DNA of 64,000 nucleotides from NCBI RefSeq assembly GCF_010993745.1, contig NZ_WOTN01000002.1, forward strand, positions 186,001 to 250,000, written 5' to 3'. Positions within the stretch are counted from its first letter, which is position 1; the number at the start of each line of letters is the position of its first letter. The position numbers and the translations under genes were made by a program. The stretch comes from Fodinicola acaciae (GTDB taxonomy: Bacteria; Actinomycetota; Actinomycetes; Mycobacteriales; HKI-0501). The notes beneath the pieces are model-generated. The model worked only from the letters and a program-made list of their open reading frames with translations, did no database searches and was not told the origin of the DNA. Below, in pieces: positions 23,704-32,781 of this stretch.

Positions 23704-24975
23704 ATGAGGCGACGTGGTTTCCTGGCCGCGGCGGTGTCCGCACCGCTGGTGGCGCTGGCCGGCTGTGGTGGCGGCGATCCGGAGGTGAAAAACGGTGTCG
23801 TGACGCTGCGGTTCCAGAGCCTGGCATACCAGAAGACGACCGTCGCGGCGGTCAAGAAGATCGTCGCCGACTGGAACAAAGCCAACCCGAAGATCCAGAT
23901 CGCCTACCAGCAGGGAAACTGGGACGGCGTACACGACCAGCTGGTCACGCAGTTCTCCGGCGGCACCGCGCCGACCATCATCCACGACGAGGCGGCCGAC
24001 ATCGCCGGCTTCGCCGAGCAGGGTTTCCTCGCCGACCTCGGACCGCATCTTTCCGCGGACGTCACGGGAAACGTACCCAAAGGCATCATGGACACGGTGT
24101 CGTCCGGCGGTCACACGTACGCGGCGCCGACGCTGCTGCAGTCGTACGTCGTCTTCGCCAACGTCGACCTGCTGCGTAAGCAGGGCGTCGCGGTGCCGTC
24201 CGGCGCGTCGCTGACCTGGGACGCGCTCGCGGCGGCTGCCAAGCAGGCGACCAAAAACGGTGTCTTCGGCCTCGGCTGGGGGTTGAAGCAGCCGACCGCG
24301 ACGGTGATGAGCCTGGCGCTCAACTTCGGCGGGAAGTTCTTCGGCGGCACCGGCCATGAGGCTACGATCTCGGTCGGCGACGCGGAAAAGCAGGTGCCGA
24401 GGCGGATCCACGACATGGCGTACCTGGACAAGTCGATCTCGCCGGTCACGCTCACCCAGTCCGGCACCGACATCCTGCCCGGTTTCTACGCCGGAAAGTA
24501 CGCGATGATCGTGGCCGGCAGCTATGTGGCGCAGCAGATCACCGAGGAGGCGCCGAAAACCTTCAACTGGAAGGTGCTGCCGGCGCTGTCCGGCACCTCG
24601 ACGGCGCAGGCCGCCAACCCGCAGACGCTGTCGGTTTCGGCCACCAGCAAGCACGTCACCGAGGCAACACAGTTCATCGACTTCTTCATGCAGGCGCACA
24701 ATCTGGCCGCCGTCGGCCAGGGTGACTGGCTGATCCCGACCACCGCACCGGCTCGCGCGGCGATCCAGCAGGCCACCGGCGGAAAATCCGGCTGGACCGA
24801 GACGCTGGCCGGCGCCGGCGGCCTCACCAAGGCGCCGTTCCAGTCGGTGACCAACTATCCGCGCTGGAAGGACGAGGTCGCCACGCCGGCGTTCCAGAAA
24901 TACCTCGCCGACAAGCTCAGCCTCGACCAGCTGGCCACCCAGCTGGCCGACGGCTGGAAAACCGCCAACCAGTAG
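23704..24975 (+). CDS. Sugar ABC transporter substrate-binding lipoprotein
   Basis: 423-aa family 1 solute-binding protein. MRRRGFLAAAVSAPLVALAGCGG is a lipoprotein signal with the lipidated Cys at 21; the leading RRRGF is Tat-like. The domain contains QFSGGTAPTIIHDEAADIAGFAEQGFLADL and a late GDWLIPTTAPARAAI, as in sugar binders. It lies 11 bases after the permease. Its stop is only three bases from the convergent esterase stop. Confidence 0.9.
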   Translation: MRRRGFLAAAVSAPLVALAGCGGGDPEVKNGVVTLRFQSLAYQKTTVAAVKKIVADWNKANPKIQIAYQQGNWDGVHDQLVTQFSGGTAPTIIHDEAADIAGFAEQGFLADLGPHLSADVTGNVPKGIMDTVSSGGHTYAAPTLLQSYVVFANVDLLRKQGVAVPSGASLTWDALAAAAKQATKNGVFGLGWGLKQPTATVMSLALNFGGKFFGGTGHEATISVGDAEKQVPRRIHDMAYLDKSISPVTLTQSGTDILPGFYAGKYAMIVAGSYVAQQITEEAPKTFNWKVLPALSGTSTAQAANPQTLSVSATSKHVTEATQFIDFFMQAHNLAAVGQGDWLIPTTAPARAAIQQATGGKSGWTETLAGAGGLTKAPFQSVTNYPRWKDEVATPAFQKYLADKLSLDQLATQLADGWKTANQ

Positions 24976-24978
24976 CCG

Positions 24979-25896
24979 TCAGCCGAAGGCGGCTCGCAGC
25001 GCGGCGGCGGACTTGGCGATCGCGTCGCGAGCCGCGCCAAGCAGTCCGGGCATCTGGTAGAACGCGTGGATCATCCCGTCGTAGTTCACGTGTTCGACCG
25101 GCACGCCGGCGTCGGCGAGCTGTTTCGCGTACGCGACTCCCTGGTCGCGCAGCGGGTCGTACTCGGCGGTGATGACCAGAGCCGGCGGCAGGCCGGACAG
25201 GTCGGCCGTCAGGGCCGGCGACACCAGCGGATTGCGCGCGTCGTCGGGGTTTGTCACGTAGTGCGCGAAAAACCAGTCCATGAGTGCGCGAGTGAGGAAA
25301 TAGCCGTCGGCGTTTTCGGTCATCGACGGACTGTCGTCTGTCGCGTTGACTGCGGGGTAGATGAGCAGCTGGAAGGCCAGTGCCGGACCGCCGCGATCAC
25401 GTGCCAGCTGGCTGACGACCGCGGTCAGGTTGCCGCCGGCGCTGTCGCCGCCGACCGCGAGCCGCGTGCCGTCGCCGCCATGCGCGGACGCGTTTCGCGC
25501 GATCCAGGCGGTTGCCGCGTACGCGTCCTCCACCGCCGCCGGAAAGGGATTTTCCGGCGCCAGCCGGTAATCCACCGCGGCGACGACGCAGCCGGCGCGG
25601 TTGGCCAGCTGCCGGCAGACCGCGTCGTGAGTGTCCAGGTTACCGATCACCCAGCCGCCGCCGTGGAAGAACACCAGCACGGGCAGCGGCTTTTCGCCTG
25701 CTGGAGCGTAAATCCGCACCGGCACGCCGTCGGCGGAGATGTCGACGACGGTTTCCACCTCCTCGGCCGGACCAGCGAGCTCGCGCATGTCCATGATGGC
25801 CTCGCGGTTTTGCTCCACCGTCAGCTGTTCCGGCGGTGGCAGCTCCTGCGAGGCCATCTCGTCCAGCAGCGCGCGGACATGGGGGTCGAGCGGCAT
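24979..25896 (-). CDS. Alpha/beta hydrolase, HSL-type esterase
   Basis: 305-aa enzyme of the hormone-sensitive-lipase family (bacterial family IV). The oxyanion motif HGGGWVIGN is near residue 77 and the nucleophile motif GDSAGGN near 150; late Asp and His are in DPLRDQG and DGMIHAFYQMPG. Hydrolyses short acyl esters in the cytoplasm. ATG start. A promoter TTGACG-N17-TTACAT and a 16-base palindrome overlapping its -35 box lie upstream, so the gene is probably controlled by a TetR-type repressor not encoded beside it. Confidence 0.92.
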   Translation of the reverse strand: MPLDPHVRALLDEMASQELPPPEQLTVEQNREAIMDMRELAGPAEEVETVVDISADGVPVRIYAPAGEKPLPVLVFFHGGGWVIGNLDTHDAVCRQLANRAGCVVAAVDYRLAPENPFPAAVEDAYAATAWIARNASAHGGDGTRLAVGGDSAGGNLTAVVSQLARDRGGPALAFQLLIYPAVNATDDSPSMTENADGYFLTRALMDWFFAHYVTNPDDARNPLVSPALTADLSGLPPALVITAEYDPLRDQGVAYAKQLADAGVPVEHVNYDGMIHAFYQMPGLLGAARDAIAKSAAALRAAFG

Positions 25897-25931
25897 GTGT
25901 CAGCTCCTCACCAGACGCGGACCGTCGAACC

Positions 25932-25972
25932 ATGTAACGCTTCCGTTCTTCGCGCGTCAACCGATCGGTTGA
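25932..25972 (-). promoter_or_regulatory. Esterase promoter with palindromic operator
   Basis: On the minus strand TTGACG (25960-25955), 17 bases, TTACAT (25937-25932). The perfect 16-base palindrome TCAACCGATCGGTTGA (25957-25972) covers part of the -35 box, a position typical of repressor operators. Confidence 0.6.
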
Positions 25973-26101
25973 TGCCTCCCACTGGCCGGTGGATGCCACC
26001 GGTCGTCGGCTCGGCGGGCTGATCCTCGCGGCTTGGCCGATTCGCGCCGGCCGTCGCTCGACCAGGCTGGAGATATCAGCCGACAATGCCGAGGAGCTTC
26101 G

Positions 26102-26779
26102 ATGAAGTCCAAGTGGGAAGCCAAAACCTGGATCAGAGCGCTGCTGCCGACCGTCTTCGACCTGGCCATACCGTCGGTCATCTTCTACGGCCTGCGGGCG
26201 GTCGGTGTCGGCGCGTGGTGGGCCCTGGTCCTCGGCGGCCTGGCGGTCGCGGTGCGAGTGGTGTGGGGGATCGTCAAGGAACGCAGGGTCAATGGGATCG
26301 CCTTGTTCGCGTTGAGCATGCTGGTCCTCGGCAACGTCGTCTCGCTGCTCACCGGCGATCCGCGACTGTTGCTGGCCAGGGAAAGCTGGATCACCTCGAT
26401 CGTCGGCCTGTGGATGCTGGGGTCGCTGTTCGCCAAGCGGCCGGTGCTGTTCACCGGCGCCAAGCTGATGATGCCGACGCAGGAAGCGCGTGAGGAGTGG
26501 GAAAACTCCTGGCAGCAGCACCCGGAGTTCCGGCACGTCATGCGGGTCAGCACGGTCATCTGGGCCGGTCTGCTGCTGGCCGACACGGTCGTCCGGATCG
26601 TGATGGCGTACACGCTGCCGATCGACGTGGTGCCGGCGTTGACCATCGCGCAGACGGTCGTGCTGATCCTGATCATGCATTACTCGACCCGCGCGTATGG
26701 CCGGATGTATGCGGCGCGGCGGAAATTCCGGATGGAAGGACGCAGGTTCGTCCGCGTCGAGGACGAGGTGTCGGCGTGA
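26102..26779 (+). CDS. Integral membrane protein, VC0807/DUF3159-like
   Basis: 225-aa protein with five or six predicted helices (WALVLGGLAVAVRVVWGIV; GIALFALSMLVLGNVVSLLTG; SIVGLWMLGSLFA; VIWAGLLLADTVVRIVMAY; PALTIAQTVVLILIMHY) and a short basic tail. It resembles the VC0807-like intracellular septation-type membrane proteins of unknown role. ATG preceded by GAGGAG. The stop overlaps the GTG of the glycosyltransferase, so the two are coupled; a part in handling or exporting a glycosylated compound is conceivable but unsupported. Confidence 0.7.
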   Translation: MKSKWEAKTWIRALLPTVFDLAIPSVIFYGLRAVGVGAWWALVLGGLAVAVRVVWGIVKERRVNGIALFALSMLVLGNVVSLLTGDPRLLLARESWITSIVGLWMLGSLFAKRPVLFTGAKLMMPTQEAREEWENSWQQHPEFRHVMRVSTVIWAGLLLADTVVRIVMAYTLPIDVVPALTIAQTVVLILIMHYSTRAYGRMYAARRKFRMEGRRFVRVEDEVSA

Positions 26780-27930
26780 GCGCGCACATCGCGGTCCTCA
26801 ATCTGCCGGCCGCCGGTCACATTCTGCCAACGCTCGGTGTGGTGTCGGAGCTGGTCGAGCGCGGTCACCGAGTGAGTTATGTGGCGGTCGAAGGCTATGC
26901 CGACGCCGTCAAGGCAGCTGGCGCCGAGCACGTTCCGTATGTCTCGGCGATGGAAGGAAAACGGCCGCCGATGGAGCTGACACCGGACATCGTGGCGCAG
27001 GCTCCGTTGGCTTTCCTCAACGAGAGCAAGTCGGTGGCCGGCGCGCTGGAAGAGCGTTTTCCGCGCGGTGGACCGGATCTGTTGATGTATGACGCGAGTG
27101 TCGCGGCCGCTGGTCGGCAGCTCGGCAGCGGATGGGGATGCCGGGGCGTACGTACGTTTCCGACGCTGACCTTCAACGAGCATTACCGCTTCGACGAGAA
27201 GCTGACCGCTGACCTGGCGATCGATCCGACCCATCCGGCACTGGTCGAGTTTGGTCGTGCGCTCGCGGACATGACCGGCGTTATCCCGGAGCACGATCTG
27301 GTCTTCGTACCACGCGAGTTTCAGCCGGCCGGTGAGACTTTTGGTGCGGAGACGACGTTTGTCGGACCGTGCATCGCGGACCGGGCGCACCAAGGCCGTT
27401 GGTCGGCGGACGCCACCGGCAAGCTTCTCTATGTTTCATTGGGGACCGCCTTCACGCTTCGGCCGGAGTTTTTCCGCGAGTGCGTACGAGCGGCAGCGCT
27501 GATGCCTGACTGGCGCGTCGTGATGGCGATCGGCGATCGAGTGACCCGCGACGAACTCGGCACGCTGCCGCCAAATGTCGAGGTGCGCGCTCATGTGCCA
27601 CAGCTGGAGGTGCTCCGGCATGCGACGGTTTTCCTTTCTCATGCTGGGATGGGAAGCACGATGGAGGCGATGTATTTCGGCGTGCCGCTGGTGACGGTGC
27701 CGCAGATGGTCGAGCAGGAGATCAACGCCGGGCGCGTCGTCGAGCTGGCTCTTGGTCTCCGGCTTGACCGGCGTACGGTCGACGCCGCGCAGATCGTCGA
27801 TGCTGTGCTCGCGGTGGCCGCCAGCGACGAGATCCGTGCCAACGTGACGAAAATGGCGAGGTACGCGCGTCGAGCCGGTGGTGCCGTCGCGGCCGCGGAC
27901 GCGATCGAGAGGCATCTGGCCGGCGGGTGA
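26776..27930 (+). CDS. Macrolide-type glycosyltransferase (GT1, MGT family)
   Basis: 384-aa GT-B enzyme. The N-terminal acceptor domain begins HIAVLNLPAAGHILPTLGVVSELVERGHRV; the C-terminal donor domain has LLYVSLGTAF and the UDP-sugar motif FLSHAGMGSTMEAMYFGVPLVTVPQMVEQ. MGT-family enzymes glycosylate macrolides and other hydrophobic small molecules, often for self-resistance or detoxification. GTG start overlaps the membrane-protein stop (GTGA). The stop overlaps a GTG in frame with the histidine kinase, so the run may continue as one transcript. Confidence 0.88.
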   Translation: MSAHIAVLNLPAAGHILPTLGVVSELVERGHRVSYVAVEGYADAVKAAGAEHVPYVSAMEGKRPPMELTPDIVAQAPLAFLNESKSVAGALEERFPRGGPDLLMYDASVAAAGRQLGSGWGCRGVRTFPTLTFNEHYRFDEKLTADLAIDPTHPALVEFGRALADMTGVIPEHDLVFVPREFQPAGETFGAETTFVGPCIADRAHQGRWSADATGKLLYVSLGTAFTLRPEFFRECVRAAALMPDWRVVMAIGDRVTRDELGTLPPNVEVRAHVPQLEVLRHATVFLSHAGMGSTMEAMYFGVPLVTVPQMVEQEINAGRVVELALGLRLDRRTVDAAQIVDAVLAVAASDEIRANVTKMARYARRAGGAVAAADAIERHLAGG

Positions 27931-27965
27931 TCGGATATGGTCGGTCCGGAGGAGAGGTGGACCCG

Positions 27966-29180
27966 ATGACGGCCGAGAATTCCCGGCGGATGGACGGGTG
28001 GGAACGCTGGATGGAGCTGATGACCACGGTCAGCCCCATCGGTCTGTTGGTCATCTCGACGGTGCTGGCGCTGGTGATCCAGCCGCCGCCGGCCTCGACC
28101 GTCGTCTCGATCCTGGTTTTCGCGGTGTTGTCGGCCATCTGGATCTATGGCGACCGCTGGTTGCGGCTGAGCCGTACGATGGTTGGAAAGGTGGTGTTCT
28201 TCGGCGGGCTGCTGGTGTTGTCGGCGTTGTTGGTGTGGCAGTCCACCTGGTTCACCATTTTCGTCATCATCATCTATGGTTTGGCGTTCGAGGTTTTCCC
28301 TCTGCGATGGGCCCTGTTTGCCAGCTTGGTCGTGGCGGCGGTTCAGACGCGCGGCTTTTTCCACGATCGGCTGACGACGCTGTCCGAGGCTCTGCAATAT
28401 GTGTTGCTGACGCTGGTGATCGCGACGATGGCGTCTGCTTTCACGTTGCTCGGCGCGGCGAGTGCGCGGCTGGCTCGCGAGCGTAAGACGATGATCGCCG
28501 CGCTGGTCGAGGCCAACGAGAAAAACGCGGCCTTGCAGGCTGAGCTGGTGGCGCAGGCAGAGCGAGCCGGGGTGACCGCCGAGCGGCAGCGGATGGCGCG
28601 GGAGATCCACGACACGCTGGCGCAGGGGCTGACCGGGATCATCACGCAGTTGGAGGCCGCCGAAAGCGGTGACTGGCGCCGGCACGTGTCCACCGCGACC
28701 TGGCTGGCCCGGCAGAGCCTCGCCGAAGCACGCCGGTCGGTGCATGCCGTACGGCCAGAGGCGTTGGAAAAGGCGCGGCTGCCGGAGGCGTTGCGTAATG
28801 TGGCGCGGCAGTGGTCGGAGGTCAACGGTGTCGCCGCGGAGGTGCACATCACCGGCGAGGCAACGAAACTCTCTGCCGACGTGGAGGTCGCGCTGTTGCG
28901 GATCGCGCAGGAAGGCCTTGCGAACGCCGCAAAACACGCGCGCGCCTCGCGAGTCGGCCTGACACTGTCGTACATGAGCGATGTGGTCACTTTGGACGTA
29001 CGCGACGATGGCGAAGGATTCGATCTGGCCGCCGATCGCGGTGACGGTTTCGGGCTGACCGGCATGCGGCAGCGCGCCGAGAACGCCGGCGGTAGTCTGG
29101 TCGTCGAAACTGAGCCTGGGGGTGGCACGGCCATTTCCGCGAGCGTTCCGATCGAGGCGGAGGATTTCGTTGGAGAATAG
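27966..29180 (+). CDS. NarL-type sensor histidine kinase
   Basis: 404-aa kinase with five or six N-terminal helices (GLLVISTVLALVIQ to LTLVIATMASAFTLLGAAS), a short coiled coil, the HisKA_3 box RQRMAREIHDTLAQGLTGIITQLEAAE with the phospho-accepting His near residue 217, and a C-terminal HATPase_c domain (EGLANAAKHARAS; DDGEGFDLAADRGDGFGLTGMRQR). ATG chosen because GGAGGAGAGG lies before it; GTG at 27927 and 27957 are alternatives. The stop overlaps the regulator start by 11 bases. The signal is unknown; no extracytoplasmic sensor domain is visible. Confidence 0.88.
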   Translation: MTAENSRRMDGWERWMELMTTVSPIGLLVISTVLALVIQPPPASTVVSILVFAVLSAIWIYGDRWLRLSRTMVGKVVFFGGLLVLSALLVWQSTWFTIFVIIIYGLAFEVFPLRWALFASLVVAAVQTRGFFHDRLTTLSEALQYVLLTLVIATMASAFTLLGAASARLARERKTMIAALVEANEKNAALQAELVAQAERAGVTAERQRMAREIHDTLAQGLTGIITQLEAAESGDWRRHVSTATWLARQSLAEARRSVHAVRPEALEKARLPEALRNVARQWSEVNGVAAEVHITGEATKLSADVEVALLRIAQEGLANAAKHARASRVGLTLSYMSDVVTLDVRDDGEGFDLAADRGDGFGLTGMRQRAENAGGSLVVETEPGGGTAISASVPIEAEDFVGE

Positions 29181-29814
29181 GCGGATCCGGCTGTTGATCG
29201 CCGACGACCATCCGGTCGTACGGGACGGCTTGCGGGGCATTTTCAGTGCGGAAGCCGACTTCGAGGTGGCCGGCGAGGCCGCCAACGGCGACGAGGCGGT
29301 GACGCTGGCCGAAGCGCTCGACCCGGACGTCGTACTGATGGATCTGCGGATGCCGACCGTCGACGGTGTCACCGCGATTCGCCGGATGGCGGAGAAAAAG
29401 CTGCGCGCTCGCGTGCTGGTCTTGACGACGTACGACACCGACAGCGATGTGCTGCCGGCGATCGAGGCCGGTGCGACCGGTTATCTGCTCAAGGACGCGG
29501 CGCGAGAGGAGCTTTTCCGGGCCGTACGCGCGGCGGCGCGCGGTGAGGCGGCGTTAGCGCCTTCGGTGGCCTCGAAGCTCATGCACCAGATGCGCGTGCC
29601 GGCGCCGGCACCGCTCAGCCAGCGGGAGCTGGAGGTGCTGACGCTCATCGCGCGCGGCGGCACCAACCGCGACGTGGCCAAACAGCTGTTCGTCAGCGAG
29701 GCGACGGTGAAGACGCATTTGATCCATATTTACGGAAAACTCGGCGTGAGCGACCGCGCGGCCGCCGTCGCGACCGCCTTCGACCGTGGTCTGCTCACCC
29801 CCGGCGGCCGCTGA
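29170..29814 (+). CDS. NarL/LuxR-family response regulator
   Basis: 214-aa regulator. The receiver domain opens RIRLLIADDHPVVRDGLRGIFSAE with the phosphorylated Asp in DVVLMDLRMPT (about residue 57) and Thr/Lys at LTTYDT and LLKDA. The C-terminal LuxR helix-turn-helix is LSQRELEVLTLIARGGTNRDVAKQLFVSEATVKTHL. TTG start at 29170 inside the kinase gene; a start further upstream (29122) would add unrelated residues. Partner of the kinase encoded immediately upstream. Confidence 0.9.
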   Translation: MENRRIRLLIADDHPVVRDGLRGIFSAEADFEVAGEAANGDEAVTLAEALDPDVVLMDLRMPTVDGVTAIRRMAEKKLRARVLVLTTYDTDSDVLPAIEAGATGYLLKDAAREELFRAVRAAARGEAALAPSVASKLMHQMRVPAPAPLSQRELEVLTLIARGGTNRDVAKQLFVSEATVKTHLIHIYGKLGVSDRAAAVATAFDRGLLTPGGR

Positions 29815-29884
29815 CGACGTCACGTGGCCCCGGCATCGTTGACCGGTGTGAGACGAAGCCCGCCCTTCAGACGCCGAGCCTCGG

Positions 29885-30982
29885 TCAGCTGGCCTTCTTG
29901 GTTTCTGGGGCGACGACGTACGTGCGCCCGAGCGGTGAGGTCCAGATGTAGACGTCTGGCATCACCTGTGCGACGTCCCAGCCGTGATGAGTTTTGCATT
30001 CGTGGTGGTATTTGCAAAGGGGCTTCAGATTGTCGGCTGACGTCGGACCGTCCGGAAATGGCACGGTGTGGTCCAGCTCGCAGCTCATCGCTGGCCGGTT
30101 GCAGCTTGGAAAAATACACGTCGGCGTGTTGGCGCGGACGTAGTCGGCGAGCGTTGTGTTTGGCTTGTATTTGAGCCGGCCGTAATCCAGGACCGTATCG
30201 GTGGGGCCGTCGGTCCAGAGCCGGAACCACTCGCTGCCTGGCTGCATGCCCAGCTCCCGCGCGTGCTCGGCGGTGATCGGCCCGTGGCCAACAATCTGAC
30301 CGGGCGCGTTGTCGAGCCCCATCATAGTTGTCGCGTTCACTTTGACGTCGATCCGAATCCTGACATTGCTGGGGTCGCCGAGGATCCGGTCAGCCAGCAC
30401 GTCGGCGCGGATCTCATCCATCGAACGCTGGTCGTCGCGAGTTTTCTGGTTGTGCGCGATCTTGTCGATGAGCTGGTAGATCGCCTCGGTCTTCTCAGCC
30501 GGCAGCAACGCACTCAGCCATGCCATGCCGTCGTCGGCGTCTTCTTTCTCCACCCGCCGCTGCTTCTTCTTCTCCTGGCGGCGCTGCTCGCAACCTTCCG
30601 GATCGAGTGTGCCGATCGTACGCTTGACCGCATCGCGAAACCATCGATAGTTACGGTTCTCCGCCTGCGAAATGACGGCGTCCTCGACCTGACCGGCGAT
30701 GTCGGGGTCGATGATCTCGGTCTGCTCAATCATCGTCCGCGCCTTGGCGATATCAATAACACCGGCGCACAACGCCGCCAACGTGCGCGGCAACGTCGTG
30801 GTCAGATGCTCACCCCACTCCAACCGGCTGGCCGCCGCCCTGGTCGTCCACTTCAACGCCGACGCAACCTCAGCCGCCGCATACCGACGCGCCAGTGGAT
30901 CATACTGAGTGATGAACCGGCCCATCGCCGCAAGCTGCAACCCATGCATTGCCGCGATCAACCGATTGGTCACCTCCATCAC
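29885..30982 (-). CDS. DUF222 / HNH endonuclease domain protein, 5' end displaced by frameshift
   Basis: 365-aa remaining frame. Residues about 1-250 belong to DUF222 (YAAAEVASALKWTTRAAASRLEWGEHLTTTLPRTLAAL), followed by an HNH nuclease motif with zinc-type Cys pair (CIFPSCNRPAMSCELDHTVPFPDGPTSADNLKPLCKYHHECKTHHGW). These proteins are abundant, repeated and of unknown function in actinomycetes. The frame continues upstream without a good start as RILQELDLGAADRYECLAVMEV, typical family sequence, and the expected N-terminal part lies in another frame up to 31131, so the gene is probably frameshifted rather than starting here. Confidence 0.8.
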   Translation of the reverse strand: MMEVTNRLIAAMHGLQLAAMGRFITQYDPLARRYAAAEVASALKWTTRAAASRLEWGEHLTTTLPRTLAALCAGVIDIAKARTMIEQTEIIDPDIAGQVEDAVISQAENRNYRWFRDAVKRTIGTLDPEGCEQRRQEKKKQRRVEKEDADDGMAWLSALLPAEKTEAIYQLIDKIAHNQKTRDDQRSMDEIRADVLADRILGDPSNVRIRIDVKVNATTMMGLDNAPGQIVGHGPITAEHARELGMQPGSEWFRLWTDGPTDTVLDYGRLKYKPNTTLADYVRANTPTCIFPSCNRPAMSCELDHTVPFPDGPTSADNLKPLCKYHHECKTHHGWDVAQVMPDVYIWTSPLGRTYVVAPETKKAS

Positions 30983-31131
30983 CGCAAGGCACTCATACCG
31001 ATCCGCGGCGCCAAGATCGAGCTCCTGCAGAATCCGAACCGTGTTCGCGTCCGGTGTGCGTCCACGAAATTCAAGGCAAACAGCGGATCGCCGATCTGGC
31101 CAATGTCAACGCATTCCCCCATGTTTTCCAT
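30983..31131 (-). other. Out-of-frame N-terminal part of the DUF222-HNH gene
   Basis: ATG at 31131 opens MENMGECVDIGQIGDPLFAL followed by NFVDAHRTRTR in a frame that stops after 51 codons, while the next frame carries the continuation VRILQELDLGAADRYECLAVM. One extra G in CGGTT near 31048 would join them. TAGAAT lies six bases before the ATG, the usual spacing of a leaderless actinobacterial promoter, supporting this as the original start. Confidence 0.6.
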
Positions 31132-31268
31132 GCGCCAATTCTACACCCGTCCACCGACAACCACGAGCACCATCTTCCCTGCCAACGTTGAAAAATTGTA
31201 TTCTCGGCGGCCGTACGGAAATCTGGAGAGCCAGACCTGTTGATTGATCGGGTCGCATTGTTCGACTA

Positions 31269-32034
31269 GGGCGTGTCTCCAAAAGATTGGCGCCTGGTCC
31301 GATGATCATTGAGTGGTGACGCGGATGGTGCGATTTCGGACGAGTTCTGGGGGATCGTGGCTGGCGTGATCTCTTCGGGAGGGGTTACGGGGTCGGCCGT
31401 GTAAGGATTCTCGGTTGATGCTGGAGGGGATCGCCTGGCGGTATCGGGTGGGCTGTCCGTGGCGGGATTTTGATGGGACCTATGATGCGATGTTCGCCGC
31501 GGTGATAGCCGCGACCGGCCTGGATCCGGCGACGATCGAGGAGATGGAAACTGCTGTCGGTGGACTCGACGTCCGTGCGAGCTCATCAGCATGCGGCCGG
31601 TGCCCGCTCGGACACCACTGTCAACCCGCAGCTGAACCCGCTGCTGGACGATCACACCGCCACCCGGCCGCGCCGTCGGGCTTCCCAGCGGCGATTTCCG
31701 TTTGCTCGCAGACAAGGCGTACTCACATCCCACTCACATCCCAGCACCAGAACCGCACTACGCGCCCGGCGGATCAAACACACCATTCCCGAGCGCAGCG
31801 ACCAAATCAAGCATCGCAAGGCCAAAGGCTCAGCCGGCGGCAGACCGCCGGCCTTCGACCCCGAACGCTACGCTCAGCGCAACACCGTTGAACGCCGCTT
31901 CAACCGACTCAAGCAATGGCGTGCCATCACCAACCGCTTCGACAAATACGCCATGACCAACCTCGGCGGCGTACTCCTGGCATGCGCGGTCATCCACGTC
32001 CGCCGCAAAGTCACGAGAATTTAGAGACACGCCC
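31269..32034 (+). mobile_element. Degenerate IS5-family insertion sequence
   Basis: Terminal inverted repeats GGGCGTGTCTCcAAA (left, 31269) and the complement of TTTaGAGACACGCCC (right, to 32034) are near perfect. The flanks read CTA and TAG, consistent with a TA or CTAG target typical of IS5-family elements. The 766-base element holds a transposase gene with several frame disruptions and at least one internal deletion, so it is inactive unless complemented. Confidence 0.85.
31309..32024 (+). pseudogene. IS5-family transposase, multiply frameshifted
   Basis: Pieces of one transposase occur in different frames: SDEFWGIVAGVI (about 31340), RPCKDSRLMLEGIAWRYRVGCPWRDF (about 31400-31470), an abrupt join to DGTYDAMFAAVIAATGLD suggesting loss of about 20 codons, VDSTSVRAHQHAAGAR (about 31558-31605), LLADKAYSHP (about 31703), and the C-terminal TRTALRARRIKHTIPERSDQIKHRKAKG to NTVERRFNRLKQWRAITNRFDKYAM. 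An 11-base tandem duplication of ACTCACATCCC at 31721-31742 causes one frame change. The DDE residues are split, so no active enzyme is expected. Confidence 0.85.
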
Positions 32035-32280
32035 TAGCAGATTGTCGCCGAGGTGCGCCGGATGAGCTCAAGCGGCGGATTCCTGGCGGCCACGTTCGGC
32101 TACGGTTCGCTGGCCGATCATCGGGACGGCGGCCATCGTCGGAGTCGCTTTCCGTTGGAACCGGCGTCGTCGGTTACGTCCACCGCGCGTCGCAAGTAAT
32201 GCCGTCGGCCGGGACGGGCCGTTCTCGCCGCTGAACCAAATCAATGGACCTTTCCAGGCGCGGGTGCGATTGTCGTACGC

Positions 32281-32781
32281 GTGACCATCCAGATCGTCCA
32301 CCTGCGCGGACCCGACTTCGCCGCACTCGCCGCCGGTCGGCTGCCGACAGACCCGCCGGTGCCACTCACCCCGCATTTCCTCACACCTGACTGGTCCAGC
32401 ACCTGGCGCCGGCGAGCCAGACAGGTCGCCGCACACCCCGCTGACGCCGCCTGGGTCACCGGCATTATCTGGGACGACGATCGCGAAATCGCCACCGGTC
32501 GCGCCGGATTCCACGCGTCGCCGGACGAGCGCGGCATGGTCGAGATAGGGTACGCCGTCGACCCTGCCTATCGCCGCCAGGGCTACGCGCGCGCCGCGCT
32601 GGAAATCCTGTTGGCGCGCGCCAAAAGTGAGCCGACCGTGCGGGTCGTCCGCGTGACCGTACGACCAGACAACACCGCTTCACTCAACCTGATCAAGCAA
32701 TATCCGTTCGTCGAGGTCGGCGAACAGTGGGACGACGAGGACGGCCTGGAGATCGTCCTCGACATGCCGGCTAAGGCCTGA
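32281..32781 (+). CDS. GNAT family N-acetyltransferase
   Basis: 166-aa acetyltransferase. The acetyl-CoA motif A reads MVEIGYAVDPAYRRQGYARAALEILLARA (RRQGYA pyrophosphate loop), followed by VRVVRVTVRPDNTASLNLIKQYPFVEVG. Substrate unknown. GTG start. The 245 bases between the IS end and this gene show no other gene. Its 3' end overlaps the convergent sigma-fusion gene by 11 bases. Confidence 0.88.
   Translation: MTIQIVHLRGPDFAALAAGRLPTDPPVPLTPHFLTPDWSSTWRRRARQVAAHPADAAWVTGIIWDDDREIATGRAGFHASPDERGMVEIGYAVDPAYRRQGYARAALEILLARAKSEPTVRVVRVTVRPDNTASLNLIKQYPFVEVGEQWDDEDGLEIVLDMPAKA

Noticed and set aside
32037-32280. Possible gene between the IS element and the GNAT gene
   Set aside because: No frame with a start, ribosome-binding site and recognisable sequence; treated as non-coding.
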